A stretch of 64,000 bases of DNA from Phaeotremella fagi. Its lineage: Eukaryota; Basidiomycota; Tremellomycetes; Tremellales; Phaeotremellaceae. Numbering within the stretch: the stretch's first letter is position 1; each line of letters begins with the position of its first letter. Made by a program: the position numbers and the translations under genes. Under the pieces are notes generated by a model. It did no database searches. It saw only the letters and a program-made list of their open reading frames with translations, and was not told the origin of the DNA. This document shows, one piece after another, positions 21,485 to 32,243 of this stretch. Where the stretch lies: positions 868,001 to 932,000 of the forward strand of contig BCHU01000013.1 of NCBI GenBank assembly GCA_001599715.1. Direction: 5' to 3'.

Positions 21485-22235
21485 CTAGTACGCATCGACA
21501 GCGGTGAGAGTGATGATGGTGTAGGACGTTTCAGAAGCACCACCATATCCCAATCGACTAGCAAAAGTGATCTGCCTGGTATTGGTGCCAGCTTGACAAC
21601 TCAGGGCTCTAGTGGTTGAGTCGATTGTACACTGACCGACAAAGGTGGCTCCACTAGATGGCGTAGGTGTGGTCACCAACACACTGCCGACTGAGTTGGC
21701 ACCTACTGTGCCAGATCCAATGTAGGCTAAAGAGCATGGTGTTAGATCTGGGGAAAAGTTTCACGATTCCACGGGCTTACGTTGTGATCCATCAGAGAAA
21801 AAGAGGTTACATGAGTTGTCCAAATAGAAAGTATCCGCTTGGGCGAGAGTCGCTCCAAACAAAACATAATCGGTTGTTCCAGAATCGAGTACACGATAGA
21901 TATAAGTTCCATCGCTTGCAGTTCCGGAATTAGACAACAGTAGAGCGAATGTCTGTCCGTTACCGCATGAACTGCCAATCGGTCAGGACTGGGAGATTGG
22001 TAAGAATATTTACTCACGGGGTCAAACCTGGAGACACTGTTGCTCGTTTCCCAGATCGAGATGTGGTCATTCTACGAACGACTTTCTCACGAGTCGCTTG
22101 GCGACTTTTGAGGGTTTTGACATCTTTGGACAAGTTGGAGCGCAGCTCAAGTCGGTTCGTACGACCCGATGTTTGACTGATGGTCAAGAGGAAGACCAGG
22201 AAGATAAGGATAATAGAAGTTGAAGGCGCTGTCAT
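21485..22235 (-). CDS. Secreted protein of unknown function
   Basis: Three exons (22235-22018, 21971-21781, 21726-21485) give 216 residues. The N-terminus is a clear signal peptide (S-I-I-L-I-F-L-V-F-L-L-T-I-S-Q-T-S-G). It is followed by a basic stretch with an R-S-G-K-R dibasic site that could be a Kex2 cleavage point. The mature part (from about residue 73) is rich in Gly, Ser, Thr and Tyr with beta-sheet character and four to five Cys (P-S-C-G-N-G, S-C-N-L-F-F, Q-C-T-I-D). This resembles small lectin-like or wall-associated secreted proteins, but no family is recognised. Confidence 0.65.
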
Positions 22236-22739
22236 TGGAAGGTTATATCAAGATACGATTGATGGTTGAGAATGTTTTCTTGTACATTAGTGACAGAACA
22301 TGTTTGTCTACTTGTAGTTGCCAGTGCTTCTGCTTTTTGTTGTTCGAGGCACATAGCACTTTGTGATTTAGAACGAAGTGACCGATTATTGAGTCATACC
22401 CGTCACTATTAATAACTTGAAGACTTAGACAGTGTCCCAATTGTTCGGTACCCTGATAAAGAGCAGCTTACCATAGAACAAAGTCAAGTAGTTATGTGAT
22501 ATTCTATGGGTGGCACCCGTCCATTGGAGAGACGTTTGTTTGGTTCCTGTGCCACGCGCGGGTGTAACATTTTAGGTATTAAGTTAGGTACAAACGGTGG
22601 AGTTCTGTAGGTAAGTACTTAAGGATTGTGGTATACTGCAAGGCCGTTGACTGGTTACATGTGCTTGATCAACATCACACCACGTTCAAGCCAAGAAATA
22701 GCATCTTCAAAAATTAAAACTAAGCCCCGTATCAAGAAC
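22236..22739. other. Intergenic, promoter of secreted-protein gene and MFS 3' flank
   Basis: No gene, RNA or repeat is seen. The MFS gene ends at 22740 on the same strand. Confidence 0.45.
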
Positions 22740-25011
22740 CTAATTAACCTTTTCTCCCGCCTTAATCTCCTCAACCTGTTCCAACTTAGTCTCTAAAGCG
22801 TCACTAGCCTGAATCCCAATAGCTGATCTAACCTCAGTTTCAACTCGTTCAAGCTCAGCATCTTTAGTCTGAGTGGTTAAAGCAGCTGCTCTAGCCGCTA
22901 AAATCTTCTTAGCCATCATTTGACCAAGATCATCAGCTTCTCTGGCGTATTTTGACATTCGTCGGATTCTCGCTCCGTAAATGTAGAAGATTCTTTTATT
23001 GGTCAGATAGAATGTTTGGGTGATATCTTGTTTGACCTACATTGGAGCTGGGATGAAAGCTACTGAAATGAATGCAACGACAGTACCGGCCCAATGAACC
23101 CCCAAAGCAGTGTACATCTTCACTACGAATAGAGGAAAGACTGAACATTAGTGAATTGCTTCTTCAACGTCACTCACCGACACCGAAAATTGAACGAACG
23201 ACGGTGTTTCCCGCGAGAGCTGATGCTGAATACTGAAGATACACTTCGACGAGGTATGACTGTACATGAGCTTCGTCATTGTTATTGGCTCACCATGATT
23301 CCTAAGAAGAGACCGACAATCCCCATGCCGAAAAAGACAACACTGATCTACAAACATTAGTTTCGATCACGGATTACACTTACCAGAGGTACAATCCAAT
23401 GAATTGACGAAGGGGCACAAGTCCATGCGAACATGAAGAGGCCGACAGGGAGAAGGATAGCACCAATCATTCTAAAGCCACGAGTCAGCTCGTAACCTTG
23501 AGAATCGCCCAATCGAATCTAACTTACACAGAAGGCAAGCGTGCTTCCGGGGGGAGATAACCTCCAGCAGCCTCCAGCTGGATGGCGTAACGTTTGTTCA
23601 TAGCACCAAGTCCTACCAATGCCAACAAAGCTCCCAAGGAAAGAGGAATGAAAGCCAAACCAGCGATACTAGTTGACCAACCTCGATATTGAACGAAGAC
23701 GATAGGGAAAGAGGTGAATTGCATCTGTATGATTAGTGACGCTCAATGACTCCACATACATAAAGAATAGCGTAAACCACAGCAGCACTGTTTAATCAGT
23801 TTAAACCCTTCTCTAAAACTCACTAAACAGCCATCAAAGAAGCTACGATCTCCGTGAACAAAATCTTCCAAGGCGCTTTCAACTGATTAAGGAAGAGTTG
23901 TTTGGTTTCAAGAGGTTTAGCAACGTCTGCTTGACTTCTGTAAACTTTTCCTGTGACTTTACTGAGATATTGGGCTCTACGACGAAGGAGGACAGGAGAG
24001 TAGGTTTCCGGTTGGAAGATTGTACCCAAGAGCCAGAGGATGGCTCCGAAAAAGGCTAGAAGGGCAGCTACCCATTTCCAACCTGCGGCTGCACCTAAGA
24101 AACCACCGGCCTAAAACGTAAGTTTCGCATAGAGCTCTTTACGTACGATTGGACCTATGGCAGGGCCTAGGGAGGATCAGTACGTTTCATAGGAGGTTGC
24201 ATACCAAGGAATGGCGCGGCACTGAAGACACCCATAGCAGCACCTCTTTCAGCGGCCGTAAACATATCCGCTATCACTCCACTAAACCTGTCAACGACGT
24301 TCAATCACCCTACTCACCCAGCGGAAGTCAAAACGGAACTTCCAAAAGTACCAGCGAAGAATCTGCAAACCAACAAGGCTTCCAAGGTGTTACAACCGCA
24401 ACAAGCCGCGTTGAAAACTGTGAAAATGGCGAAGGTAGCTACAAACATGCTGCTCATGGTGAGTCACAATCTCAATCAACAGCCTGATAAACGACTTACC
24501 GTCTTCTTCCAAAGACTTCTGAAGCGGGTGCCCATACTAGTGGACCGACGACGAAACCCAAGATGAGAATGGACGTGACTTGAGTATGTGAGGTGAGCAT
24601 CAAGAGGAGGGAAATGGGTTGCTTGCCACTTACTCATGATATACATTTCCGCACTGTACCCAGGGAAATCTGCTCTGATTTCATAAATAGCTGCACTCAT
24701 CATCGACGAAGTCATAGTAACAGCCAGTACAGCAATAGCACCTGAAACCCATATCAAAACTGACTATAATCACCGTACTCACCAATCATAGTTGTCCTCC
24801 ATTTTTGACCGGTAGGGATATTTTGAGGATTCTCAAAATCAATAATTTCCCCATCTACGTTATCTAACCATGTCACAGCGTATGGGTCGTTATCATTTCC
24901 GTTCCCAGGATAAGGATGTGCGAGTAAGACTTCAAGCGGAGTGATTTGATTTCTCCATGGCCATTTCTTTCTTGGTGATGGTAACTCGGAAGTTTCACTA
25001 GTTTTGGACAT
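22740..25011 (-). CDS. DHA1-type MFS drug/H+ antiporter
   Basis: About ten exons, starting 25011-24783, 24741-24634, 24578-24500 and 24452-24319, and ending at TAG 22740. The Met at 25011 is used because the frame further upstream lacks an ATG. The N-terminus is cytosolic (D-P-Y-A-V-T-W, then E-N-P-Q-N). Twelve membrane helices follow with family motifs: G-P-L-V-W-A-P-A-S-E-V-F-G-R-R after helix 2, C-R-F-F-A-G-T-F-G-S-S in helix 4, and P-A-I-G-P-I with a G-W-K-W motif-C region. The tail is Ala/Glu-rich. This set marks the fungal DHA1 group (Flr1/Tpo/Cyh-type) that exports drugs, polyamines or toxic metabolites across the plasma membrane. The substrate cannot be inferred. Confidence 0.88.
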
Positions 25012-26751
25012 GTTGACAATCGCCGTCTCTTTTTTTGCTAACACACTTTTCACTGGTGAAATGTTATGAAGAGGGAAAAAGAGGAGGGGATTCTATCCAT
25101 ATCCATCTCATTTTAACTAACTGGTAGAAACCGAGCTTATTCGTACTTGATCCTGCTGACACTTTTACGATTACACTATTGACACGGGCTCCGTAAAAAT
25201 CGGAAAACCCGGAGATTTGGGAGAGTGAGTACTATTTGAAGTAATTCAACTTCATCAACTTTCCTGAGTAGAACTATCAACCAATACCCTCCCAGGAGTA
25301 CTTGACACGAGTTGGGCAAGATAGTCTTGATGGTCACACCTTCCAACGAGTCAAAATGAGGATTGACCATGCGTGTGATCTGTTTGATTCAACAGTGGCA
25401 GGTCATTAAATCGTCTTTTCGTCGAGCTGATACGATTCCCATGTATGATCTTTTGTCGTCTCTAGACTGGAGAAACTGAAAATTGGATTCGACTAGCTGT
25501 TCATTGGTAATTTGGCCGTTGAAAAGAACGAGTTCCCCGGTCCGGTTTCCACTCTTCAGCGTCATCAGCTCGAGGAAGGAGTAGTTATAGCTTTGTAGGG
25601 GTCGTTGGATGTGTCATTCGTGGGATCAGTCCAATATTAGCTTTAGCTTGTCGAGCCAACGACCATCAATGGAGTCGACATGCTTGGCTCTCCATTAGTC
25701 CGTTATTCAATTGCTCCCGAATGTTAACACGCCATCCTTGGGCCATGACGCTCAGTTCAGCTCCCAATATCAATGATAATGCAATGTGAAATGGAAATCC
25801 AAAACGCATGAGTACGAGCTTATGTGATCCTCATAAGTTATCAAATCTGTGATCCTCCCTCTTGACGGCCGAAAAGACAAGCACTGTAAGTACAAGTAAG
25901 TAAGTACTCGTGAGCGCTATGTCTAAGAACAGCAAAACAAGTTTAATAATTAAAAGGGTCTTCAAGGTTCATTCAGGGTACTAAAGTATTAGGGGGAACA
26001 AACTTCAGAGTTGAATTTGCTTCCAATCAGGAAAAACCCCAATCTCCCCACAGAGGAAAACCTGAACTAGTGATGAATTCAGGATTGTTTTGTTTGGTTT
26101 TACCAAAAACAGATGTCGAATGTCTTGAGCATAAGTGGTTTATTGTTTTGCTTTCACTTTGGGGATGTCTTGAAGACAACGATGATTGTTGATGACGAGT
26201 TGACAGCGTATGAGTAGTAAGTTAAGGTATATATGAAGGTCCAAGTCAAAAGAGAAAGTCTTTTTGTTCGAATTCAACTCTTGAGTGATTCCCCAAACTC
26301 ATCTCGTAAACCCATCCAAAAGGTTATTTTCACCTAACGCGATCGGCAAGATTTACGCCCCCTTTACATTTCGGGAATTGACAAAACAGCATTGTATAGA
26401 TTCGTCAACGTATCTCGTGACCCACTTTCTGTATAGGAACGCACTCGTGCTGGTTCCTTGCGAGGTGTTTGATCTGAAGTGTAAAAGTAAAAGTAAATAT
26501 CAACACACGACCAATAACGCATAATCAATCATTTTCAAGGCTTTACAGTATCGTTTCATTTTTGAAAAGGTAGGACAAAGCTTTGAATCACCATCACCAT
26601 CATCATCACCATTTATCTGCAAGCGAATAACCTCAGTAATTGGATCAGGCGCACGGTTCATCATCAACCAGTCACACCATCACCTGATCAACTTCTGGGG
26701 GTTAGAAATTGAAACAACTCCTTGATCTACTCCCTTTTTCACCTCTACATC
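25012..26751. other. Long divergent intergenic region (1.7 kb)
   Basis: This lies between the divergent MFS exporter and the Ser/Pro-rich gene at 26752. It is AT-rich, with a short GTAAGT-type repetition near 25885-25910 and a small (CAT/CAC) run at about 26587-26613. The TATATATG at about 26228 is followed by a leader-like segment, but no coding gene is supported. The length suggests extensive regulation or an undetected non-coding transcript. Confidence 0.45.
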
Positions 26752-28086
26752 ATGTCAATGTCTTCAACCATCCCCCTCGATCGTCATTCTTCTCATCCAT
26801 CTCTCACTCACTCAGCTTCTTCATTAGAAGATAATTCTGATCTCCATCCTAAAATCGTCACTCCAACAAGAAACTTTCAACAATTTGAAGATCACGATTC
26901 ACAACTACCATTGAAAGGGTTTAGGAAATTGAGTTTATCCAAATCGATGCAGAACCTCAAGTCTAAAGGGGATAAGAACAAGGGAAGATCGAGAGCTAAA
27001 TCAACTGCTGAGTAGGTATTCTTTTTATCTCGTTGTAATAGAGGTATCGCTGAAAGTAGTAGACCACCTGTTCCACCTGTCCCAACGGTCCCAACGAACC
27101 CTTCCACAACCAAAATGACATCTTCCTCAACGACCCGTCCAGCAAATCCAAGATCGGGAAACTCCTTCACCTCGTTCATAAGAAAACTCACTGGTAAAAG
27201 TGATCCTAAACCTGAACCAACGAAAGATGATCGCACGATCAAACCAGTTCTTCCTCGAATCATCACTCAAAATCCAACTCCAGCAGCTAGCCCACCATTG
27301 AGTGTTAGATATAGTTCAAATAAACCAGCACCGATCAATCCACCCATCAACGTTAAACCACCGATCAACACTGATCCAGCTATGATACCACTTCCACCAT
27401 CTCCATCACTCCCTTCATTGTTCGTACCACCAGATTCAGATGTTGGTTCATCAAGTGAAAATGAAAACGAGGATGATTCAAGATCGCAATCGGATTCAAA
27501 GGCTTCTGACGACGAACCGACGTTGAAACGTGTCAAACACACTGGAATGTTGAGTTTACCTGGTATAGATGACGATGACGAGGAAGAGGACTTGGTTTCA
27601 CCCTTAAAATCTGGTGAAAGTGTTTCACCTGGATTGACAACAGATTCAGTATCAACTTTTGGTGATTTTGGACCTGTCACTCCGATCTCTGCAAGTAGTC
27701 CCACCAGAGGTGATATGTCATTAGCGGGAAGTAGTCCACCAAGGAAAGCTCCAATCGGTAGAGGTCCTGTTAAACTTGAAAGAGAGAAATCAAAATGGCG
27801 TAAATCAGTCATGAATATTGGCGAGGTTAGTGATAACACCCATTTGTCGGAATTGAATGAGGACTGATTAACAGTATAGAATTTGAACCCCAGTTTGAGT
27901 AGAAAAGTTACACATAAACCACCACCAACTTCATTCGATTCTTATCAAAGTCAACAAAGACGTATTGCCCAAAATCGAATGTCTTGCGCACCAACTATCC
28001 ATAGTACTGCCAGTGTCGCTGCTGAGATGAGAGAGGTCAGAGATAAAGATCAAGCTGAGGTTATGGAAACGTTCTTCTTGTCGTAG
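26752..28086 (+). CDS. Unrecognised Ser/Pro-rich disordered protein
   Basis: Three exons (26752-27011, 27042-27825, 27880-28086) join in frame and give 416 residues. Composition is dominated by Ser, Pro, Thr and charged residues. It has a basic patch (K-G-F-R-K-L-S-L-S-K-S-M-Q-N-L-K-S-K), a proline run (P-P-I-N-V-K-P-P-I-N), an acidic Ser/Asp/Glu segment, and a conserved-looking end (K-W-R-K-S-V-M-N-I-G, then S-Y-Q-S-Q-Q-R-R-I-A-Q-N-R-M). It looks like a phosphorylated regulatory or scaffold protein. No domain is recognised. Confidence 0.7.
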
Positions 28087-28393
28087 GGGAGTGTGGGAAA
28101 TTGGTTCTATTTTGTACTAGTATAATCATATCATTGATCTGTATATTTTTTTGTATGTCATTGGGGTTCTTGGATGATATCTGAATCATGTGCACTGGGA
28201 GATATTGATGTTGATTTGAATGAAGGTGAGGTTAGATGAGCGGAAAGAAGATGGAAGGGAGTTGAGGAATAAGTAGTCCTAGTAACGTAACTTCGCCGGT
28301 CAGTGCACAGCGCAATTCGTCATAATCAAAGCAAATTAACTCAAAATACTCTATTGTTATTGCCTTCTCCAACCATTCAAACTATCATCCACC
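28087..28393. other. Intergenic
   Basis: 3' flank of the previous gene and promoter of the prenylcysteine-oxidase-like gene. Nothing else is seen. Confidence 0.5.
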
Positions 28394-30282
28394 ATGCCCA
28401 GAGAGACCTTCCTACGAACCTACAAACTCCGTCTGGCAGGCAGTGCCCTCCTCTTCACCCTCATCGCCTACCTCTTAACAATCCAACTAAAGACATCTTC
28501 CTCACCATCCTCATCATTCCCCAAAGAAATCTACACTTATCCAGCATCACCTAACCATTCAACCTCTCCTAAAAGAGTAGCGATAATAGGAGCAGGGGCA
28601 TCAGGTTCGTCTGCAGCGTTTTTCTTGCGGAGAGCAGCGGATTCGGTGGAAAGTCGATCAACGACTGAGGGGTTATTGGAGATAGTTGTTTTTGAAAAGG
28701 AGGGGTATGTGGGTGGTAGGACTACTACCGTTTATCCTCATGGGGATAGACGATTGAGAGCCCAGGAATTGGGTGCTTCGATTTTCGTAGATGCTAATAG
28801 GAATCTCATGAAAGCTGCCAAGGTGGGATCTGGAATGTGATTTTGTCGACGACTTTACTAATCGAGTTATAGTATTTCAATCTCACTCTGGTTGATCCTG
28901 ATTTTGGTGATTCAGGTGTAGGAATTTGGGTAAGTTGCATCATTATCATTTGATCTGACAAATAGGACGGTAATAAATTCCTCTTCACGACTTCATCATC
29001 GAATTCAAGACTTTCACAATGGTACGATACACTCCTAGCGTTAAAACGATACGGACCACTTTCACCCTACAGAACCAACAAAGCAGTTGCCAAGTTGTTA
29101 AATAAATTTTCCAATTTATATAACCCAACATGGTTAGCTTCGAAAGGTGCTGCAGAGAGTGTTGAAGACTTCGCAGGGAGAGTGGAACTGGGTAATGAAT
29201 ATACTACTAGATGGGGAGCTGAATGGGCGTTGAACGCTGTGGGGGTCAATGAGAAATGGATGAGTGAGATCATGGAGGGTAGTACGAGAGTGAATGTGAG
29301 TCTACCATTTGATTATTGGTCATCGTGTTGATTTCGTAGTACGCTTCTGATATGGATCATATACATGCTCTGGGTGCTGCTGTGTCCATGGCTACTGGAG
29401 GTGCTTCAGCCATAGACGGAGGGAATTGGCAGATTTTTGAAAAGATGTTAGAATACAGTAAAGCCACTGTTCATCTTGGTACTGAGGTGAGTGATATTTT
29501 TGTGATCAGAATTCATGTTAGGTTATCGATATCATCCCCGTTGATGATCAGTTTCAAGTCATCTCCAATAAAACATCTATAAACGATGATGAACTTTTTG
29601 ATCAGATTATTTTCGCAGCTCCCTGGCATTCTTCACCTATTTCCAAAAAGATTGAGAAACAATTCGAACATCCCATCCCGTAGGTCAGTAACTTGGGAAC
29701 ATGCTGATCAACAACACAGACCACAACCATACGTTCGTCTGCATGTGACCTTCCTCACCACCACCTCTCCACACCCTCAACCATCGTTTTTCGGCTTACC
29801 AGAAACCCAAAAAATCCCAACAACAATCCTAACCTCAGGTTCCACATCCCGCAACACCCCAGCGCATCCACCACCAAGATTCCAATCCATCACGTACCAC
29901 GGTGAAACATATCCTGGATCCAACGAATACGTGGTGAAGATATTCTCATTGACGATGTTATCGGATAGAATTCTTCGACAGATTTTTGGAGAGGATCCGA
30001 CATGGTTACTTAGGAAGGAATGGGATAGTTATCCGAAACTTGACGTTGTCACTTCGTATCCACCTGTTAACCCTATCAGGGGATTCGAATATTTGGCAAG
30101 TTTAGAACCTTGGGTTTCAACGTGAGTTTTTGGCAATGTTGGTCAGTTATTGATGGTGCTACAGGATGGAAACTCAAACTTTGTCGGCTAGAGAAGCTGT
30201 TGCTAGAGTTGTGAAGGATTGGTGGGGGTTGGGTTATGGTGAATGTAGAGGTGGTACCGATGGTTGGGATTGGACTTGCTAG
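28394..30282 (+). CDS. Prenylcysteine oxidase-like FAD enzyme, with an apparent frameshift
   Basis: Exons: 28394-28822, 28873-28929, 28966-29295, 29340-29486, 29522-30121 (broken) and 30165-30282. An N-terminal membrane anchor (residues ~15-35) precedes the FAD-binding V-A-I-I-G-A-G-A-S-G-S-S-A-A-F-F-L and the V-G-G-R-T motif. These are followed by the prenylcysteine-lyase region (L-G-A-S-I-F-V-D-A-N-R-N-L, then A-A-P-W-H-S-S and Y-V-R-L-H-V-T). It ends with W-D-W-T-C, also typical. The enzyme releases aldehyde and free cysteine from farnesyl/geranylgeranyl-cysteine, and may act in mating-pheromone or prenyl-protein recycling. At about 29675-29690 the frame ends at TAG, yet homology continues one base on. 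No GT lies upstream of the break within this exon to form an intron. Confidence 0.8.
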
Positions 30283-30459
30283 GTGGCTGAGGGATCGTTT
30301 TGTGTAGTTAGTATGTTCATGACCAGGTGTTTTTATCCATGTATCCGTTAGTATTTTGTGTAGAGTGTTCATCAAGTTGATTACCACCCAATTGATCAAC
30401 TGAAGAAAGGTATAGCATGCAGGGTAAAACGAGACCGACGACCAAAAATTCCAAACCTC

Positions 30460-30860
30460 CTATTTATTCTTAGTTTGTCTAAATCAATTCAAATCAGTTA
30501 CCCCTCCCCACAAAGAAAACCAACGAGAAAAAAGGTGGAACTGACCGATAACTAAATTTTTTCCTTGTAACAGAAAATTCTCCCAATTTATGACCGACCA
30601 TCTCCTCGTTTATCTGAACAGGTAAATATTCTTTACCGTTATGAACCATGAATTTCAATCCTACGAAATTAGGGACGACGGTGCATGATCGTGATTTGGT
30701 GTAGATTGGAGTCGAGTTTTTGAGGGCTTGGGTTAGGTTGGGGAAGGCTGTGAAATATGGACCTATGTTTTCTTGTTAGCCTTGTTATTGGATAGAGGTT
30801 GGTTGGGGTGGACTTACCTTTCCATGTTGATCTTCTTAGGCAGACGTTTGTTGCTTGCAT
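30460..30860 (-). CDS. RSM19: Mitochondrial ribosomal protein uS19m (Rsm19)
   Basis: Three exons, 30860-30818, 30762-30546 and 30478-30460, give 92 residues. The protein carries the S19 signatures [28 protein letters not shown] and [10 protein letters not shown]. It ends R-K-K-F-S-Y-R-Q-T-K-N-K. The last intron (30545-30479) uses a GTCAGT donor; it is accepted because it gives the family's expected tail, whereas reading through adds an unrelated hydrophobic end. uS19m sits in the head of the mitochondrial small ribosomal subunit. It is divergent from the MIC12-like gene. Confidence 0.9.
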
Positions 30861-31023
30861 TTCGTTTTGTGGATGAGTGGATGTTGAAAACGAAACTGAT
30901 GTTCATTGCGGAAAGTTGACATTTTTGCTCCGTGAAAATACTTCCGCTCTTTCGATGATCACCATGAATACGGCACTTAAACAGTATCTATTAGTAGCTC
31001 CTACGCCCAACACCACACCCAAA
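30861..31023. promoter_or_regulatory. Shared divergent promoter, RSM19 / MIC12-like
   Basis: Only 163 nt separate the start codons of two mitochondrial genes, so both promoters must share this stretch. An alternative in-frame ATG for the right-hand gene (near 30955) would shorten it further. No specific factor site is identified. Confidence 0.45.
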
Positions 31024-31562
31024 ATGACAGGCTTCCTACTCGGAACAGGATCAGGTATCATAACAGCAGCAGCGGTGTATTACACCCTCTCCACCTCCCT
31101 CTCCGAAAGAACATCATCCCTTCGATCAGAGTAAGTCTAGTCCGAAATCAAATACTAATCGCAAAAAACAGACTACACAACTCTTCGACCCTCCTCTCAA
31201 CCTCCTTCGATCCCTCTAAACCAATAGCAGCTTCCTCACTAATAGGTCCTTCATCAAATGAAATCCCGTCACCCACATTCAACACCCTAGTCAAACATAA
31301 ATGGAATACCACCATTCAAAACACTCTACACAACATCACTGAAATCGATTGGTTGAATTTATCTAAATCTGTCTATCAGGAATCCAAATCTGTCATTGAG
31401 AATCTTACTGGTACTACCGCTACCGCTACACCGGCTATACCTAATCCATCGGAGATTGTTGGTGGAAGTGGGAATTTGAGAGTTGAAGAGAAAGTTGAAG
31501 GGAGGGTTGTACCTTTTGTTGAGAGGAGTTTGGAAGGGAAGACTGAGGGGAGATTGGTTTAG
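31024..31562 (+). CDS. MICOS subunit Mic12/Aim5-like
   Basis: Two exons, 31024-31130 and 31172-31562, give 165 residues. The N-terminus is a single Gly-rich membrane helix (G-F-L-L-G-T-G-S-G-I-I-T-A-A-A-V-Y-Y). It is followed by T-S-L-S-E-R-T-S-S-L-R-S-E-L-H, then a W-N-x-T-I-Q-N / I-D-W-L-N-L-S core. Mic12 (Aim5) proteins share this layout: an N-terminal Gly-zipper helix in the inner mitochondrial membrane, then an L-[ST]-x-R-[TS]-x-x-L stretch and a small intermembrane-space part. The family is poorly conserved, so the call rests on architecture, size and the neighbouring mitochondrial gene. Confidence 0.55.
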
Positions 31563-32243
31563 ATTATTATACATTGGAAGTTGGTTTTGGACGGTATGCA
31601 GGATGTTGTTTGATCATAAGACACGGGTATTGGTTACTGTGATCTTGGTGATTTGGATTTTCAAAGGGCTCAGTGGGAAGTGATTTTGGCTTCGCATACT
31701 AATTCACATCTTTACTGCTTTTGGAGGAAAGGATGGATCATCAAATTAAACACATTCCTTGCATATTAACGGTCTTCTACAATCTTGACAAAATTACTCC
31801 AATTAACTAATCAAACACCATTTCCCATTAATTTCAACATCATCCATTTCCGAGCTAACACCTGTACCTCACGTCAAAAGTCCCGGTGGATCCGAGAGAT
31901 TCTCACTGCTAATCCGTATCTCCAATGGTTAAATCGATGATCGTAATGATATCATGAGAAAATAAACAATGCTACGGAAAATATGGAAATATGAACATTA
32001 ACATGATGATGGATGATATAATTATTTACAGGGAATGAATATTGATGATTGGTATCTTCTGAATCTGATTTAATTAATGTCTTTGAAAAAAGAAAACTAA
32101 TTCTTTGTTTTGTCGTTTCCTGGTCGTTTGAGTCGTTGTGGTGAGATAGGATAAGAACCAAAAAGTAAGAATCAAAAAACGTATAATCCCCCCTTCCCCT
32201 CCCACTCCCGATCCAAAATCCTGAATCCCCGAATGGGATCCAA
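31563..32243. other. Convergent 3' intergenic region
   Basis: The MIC12-like gene and the PNUTS-like gene converge here. The sequence is AT-rich and carries only 3' UTR-like material. Confidence 0.5.
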
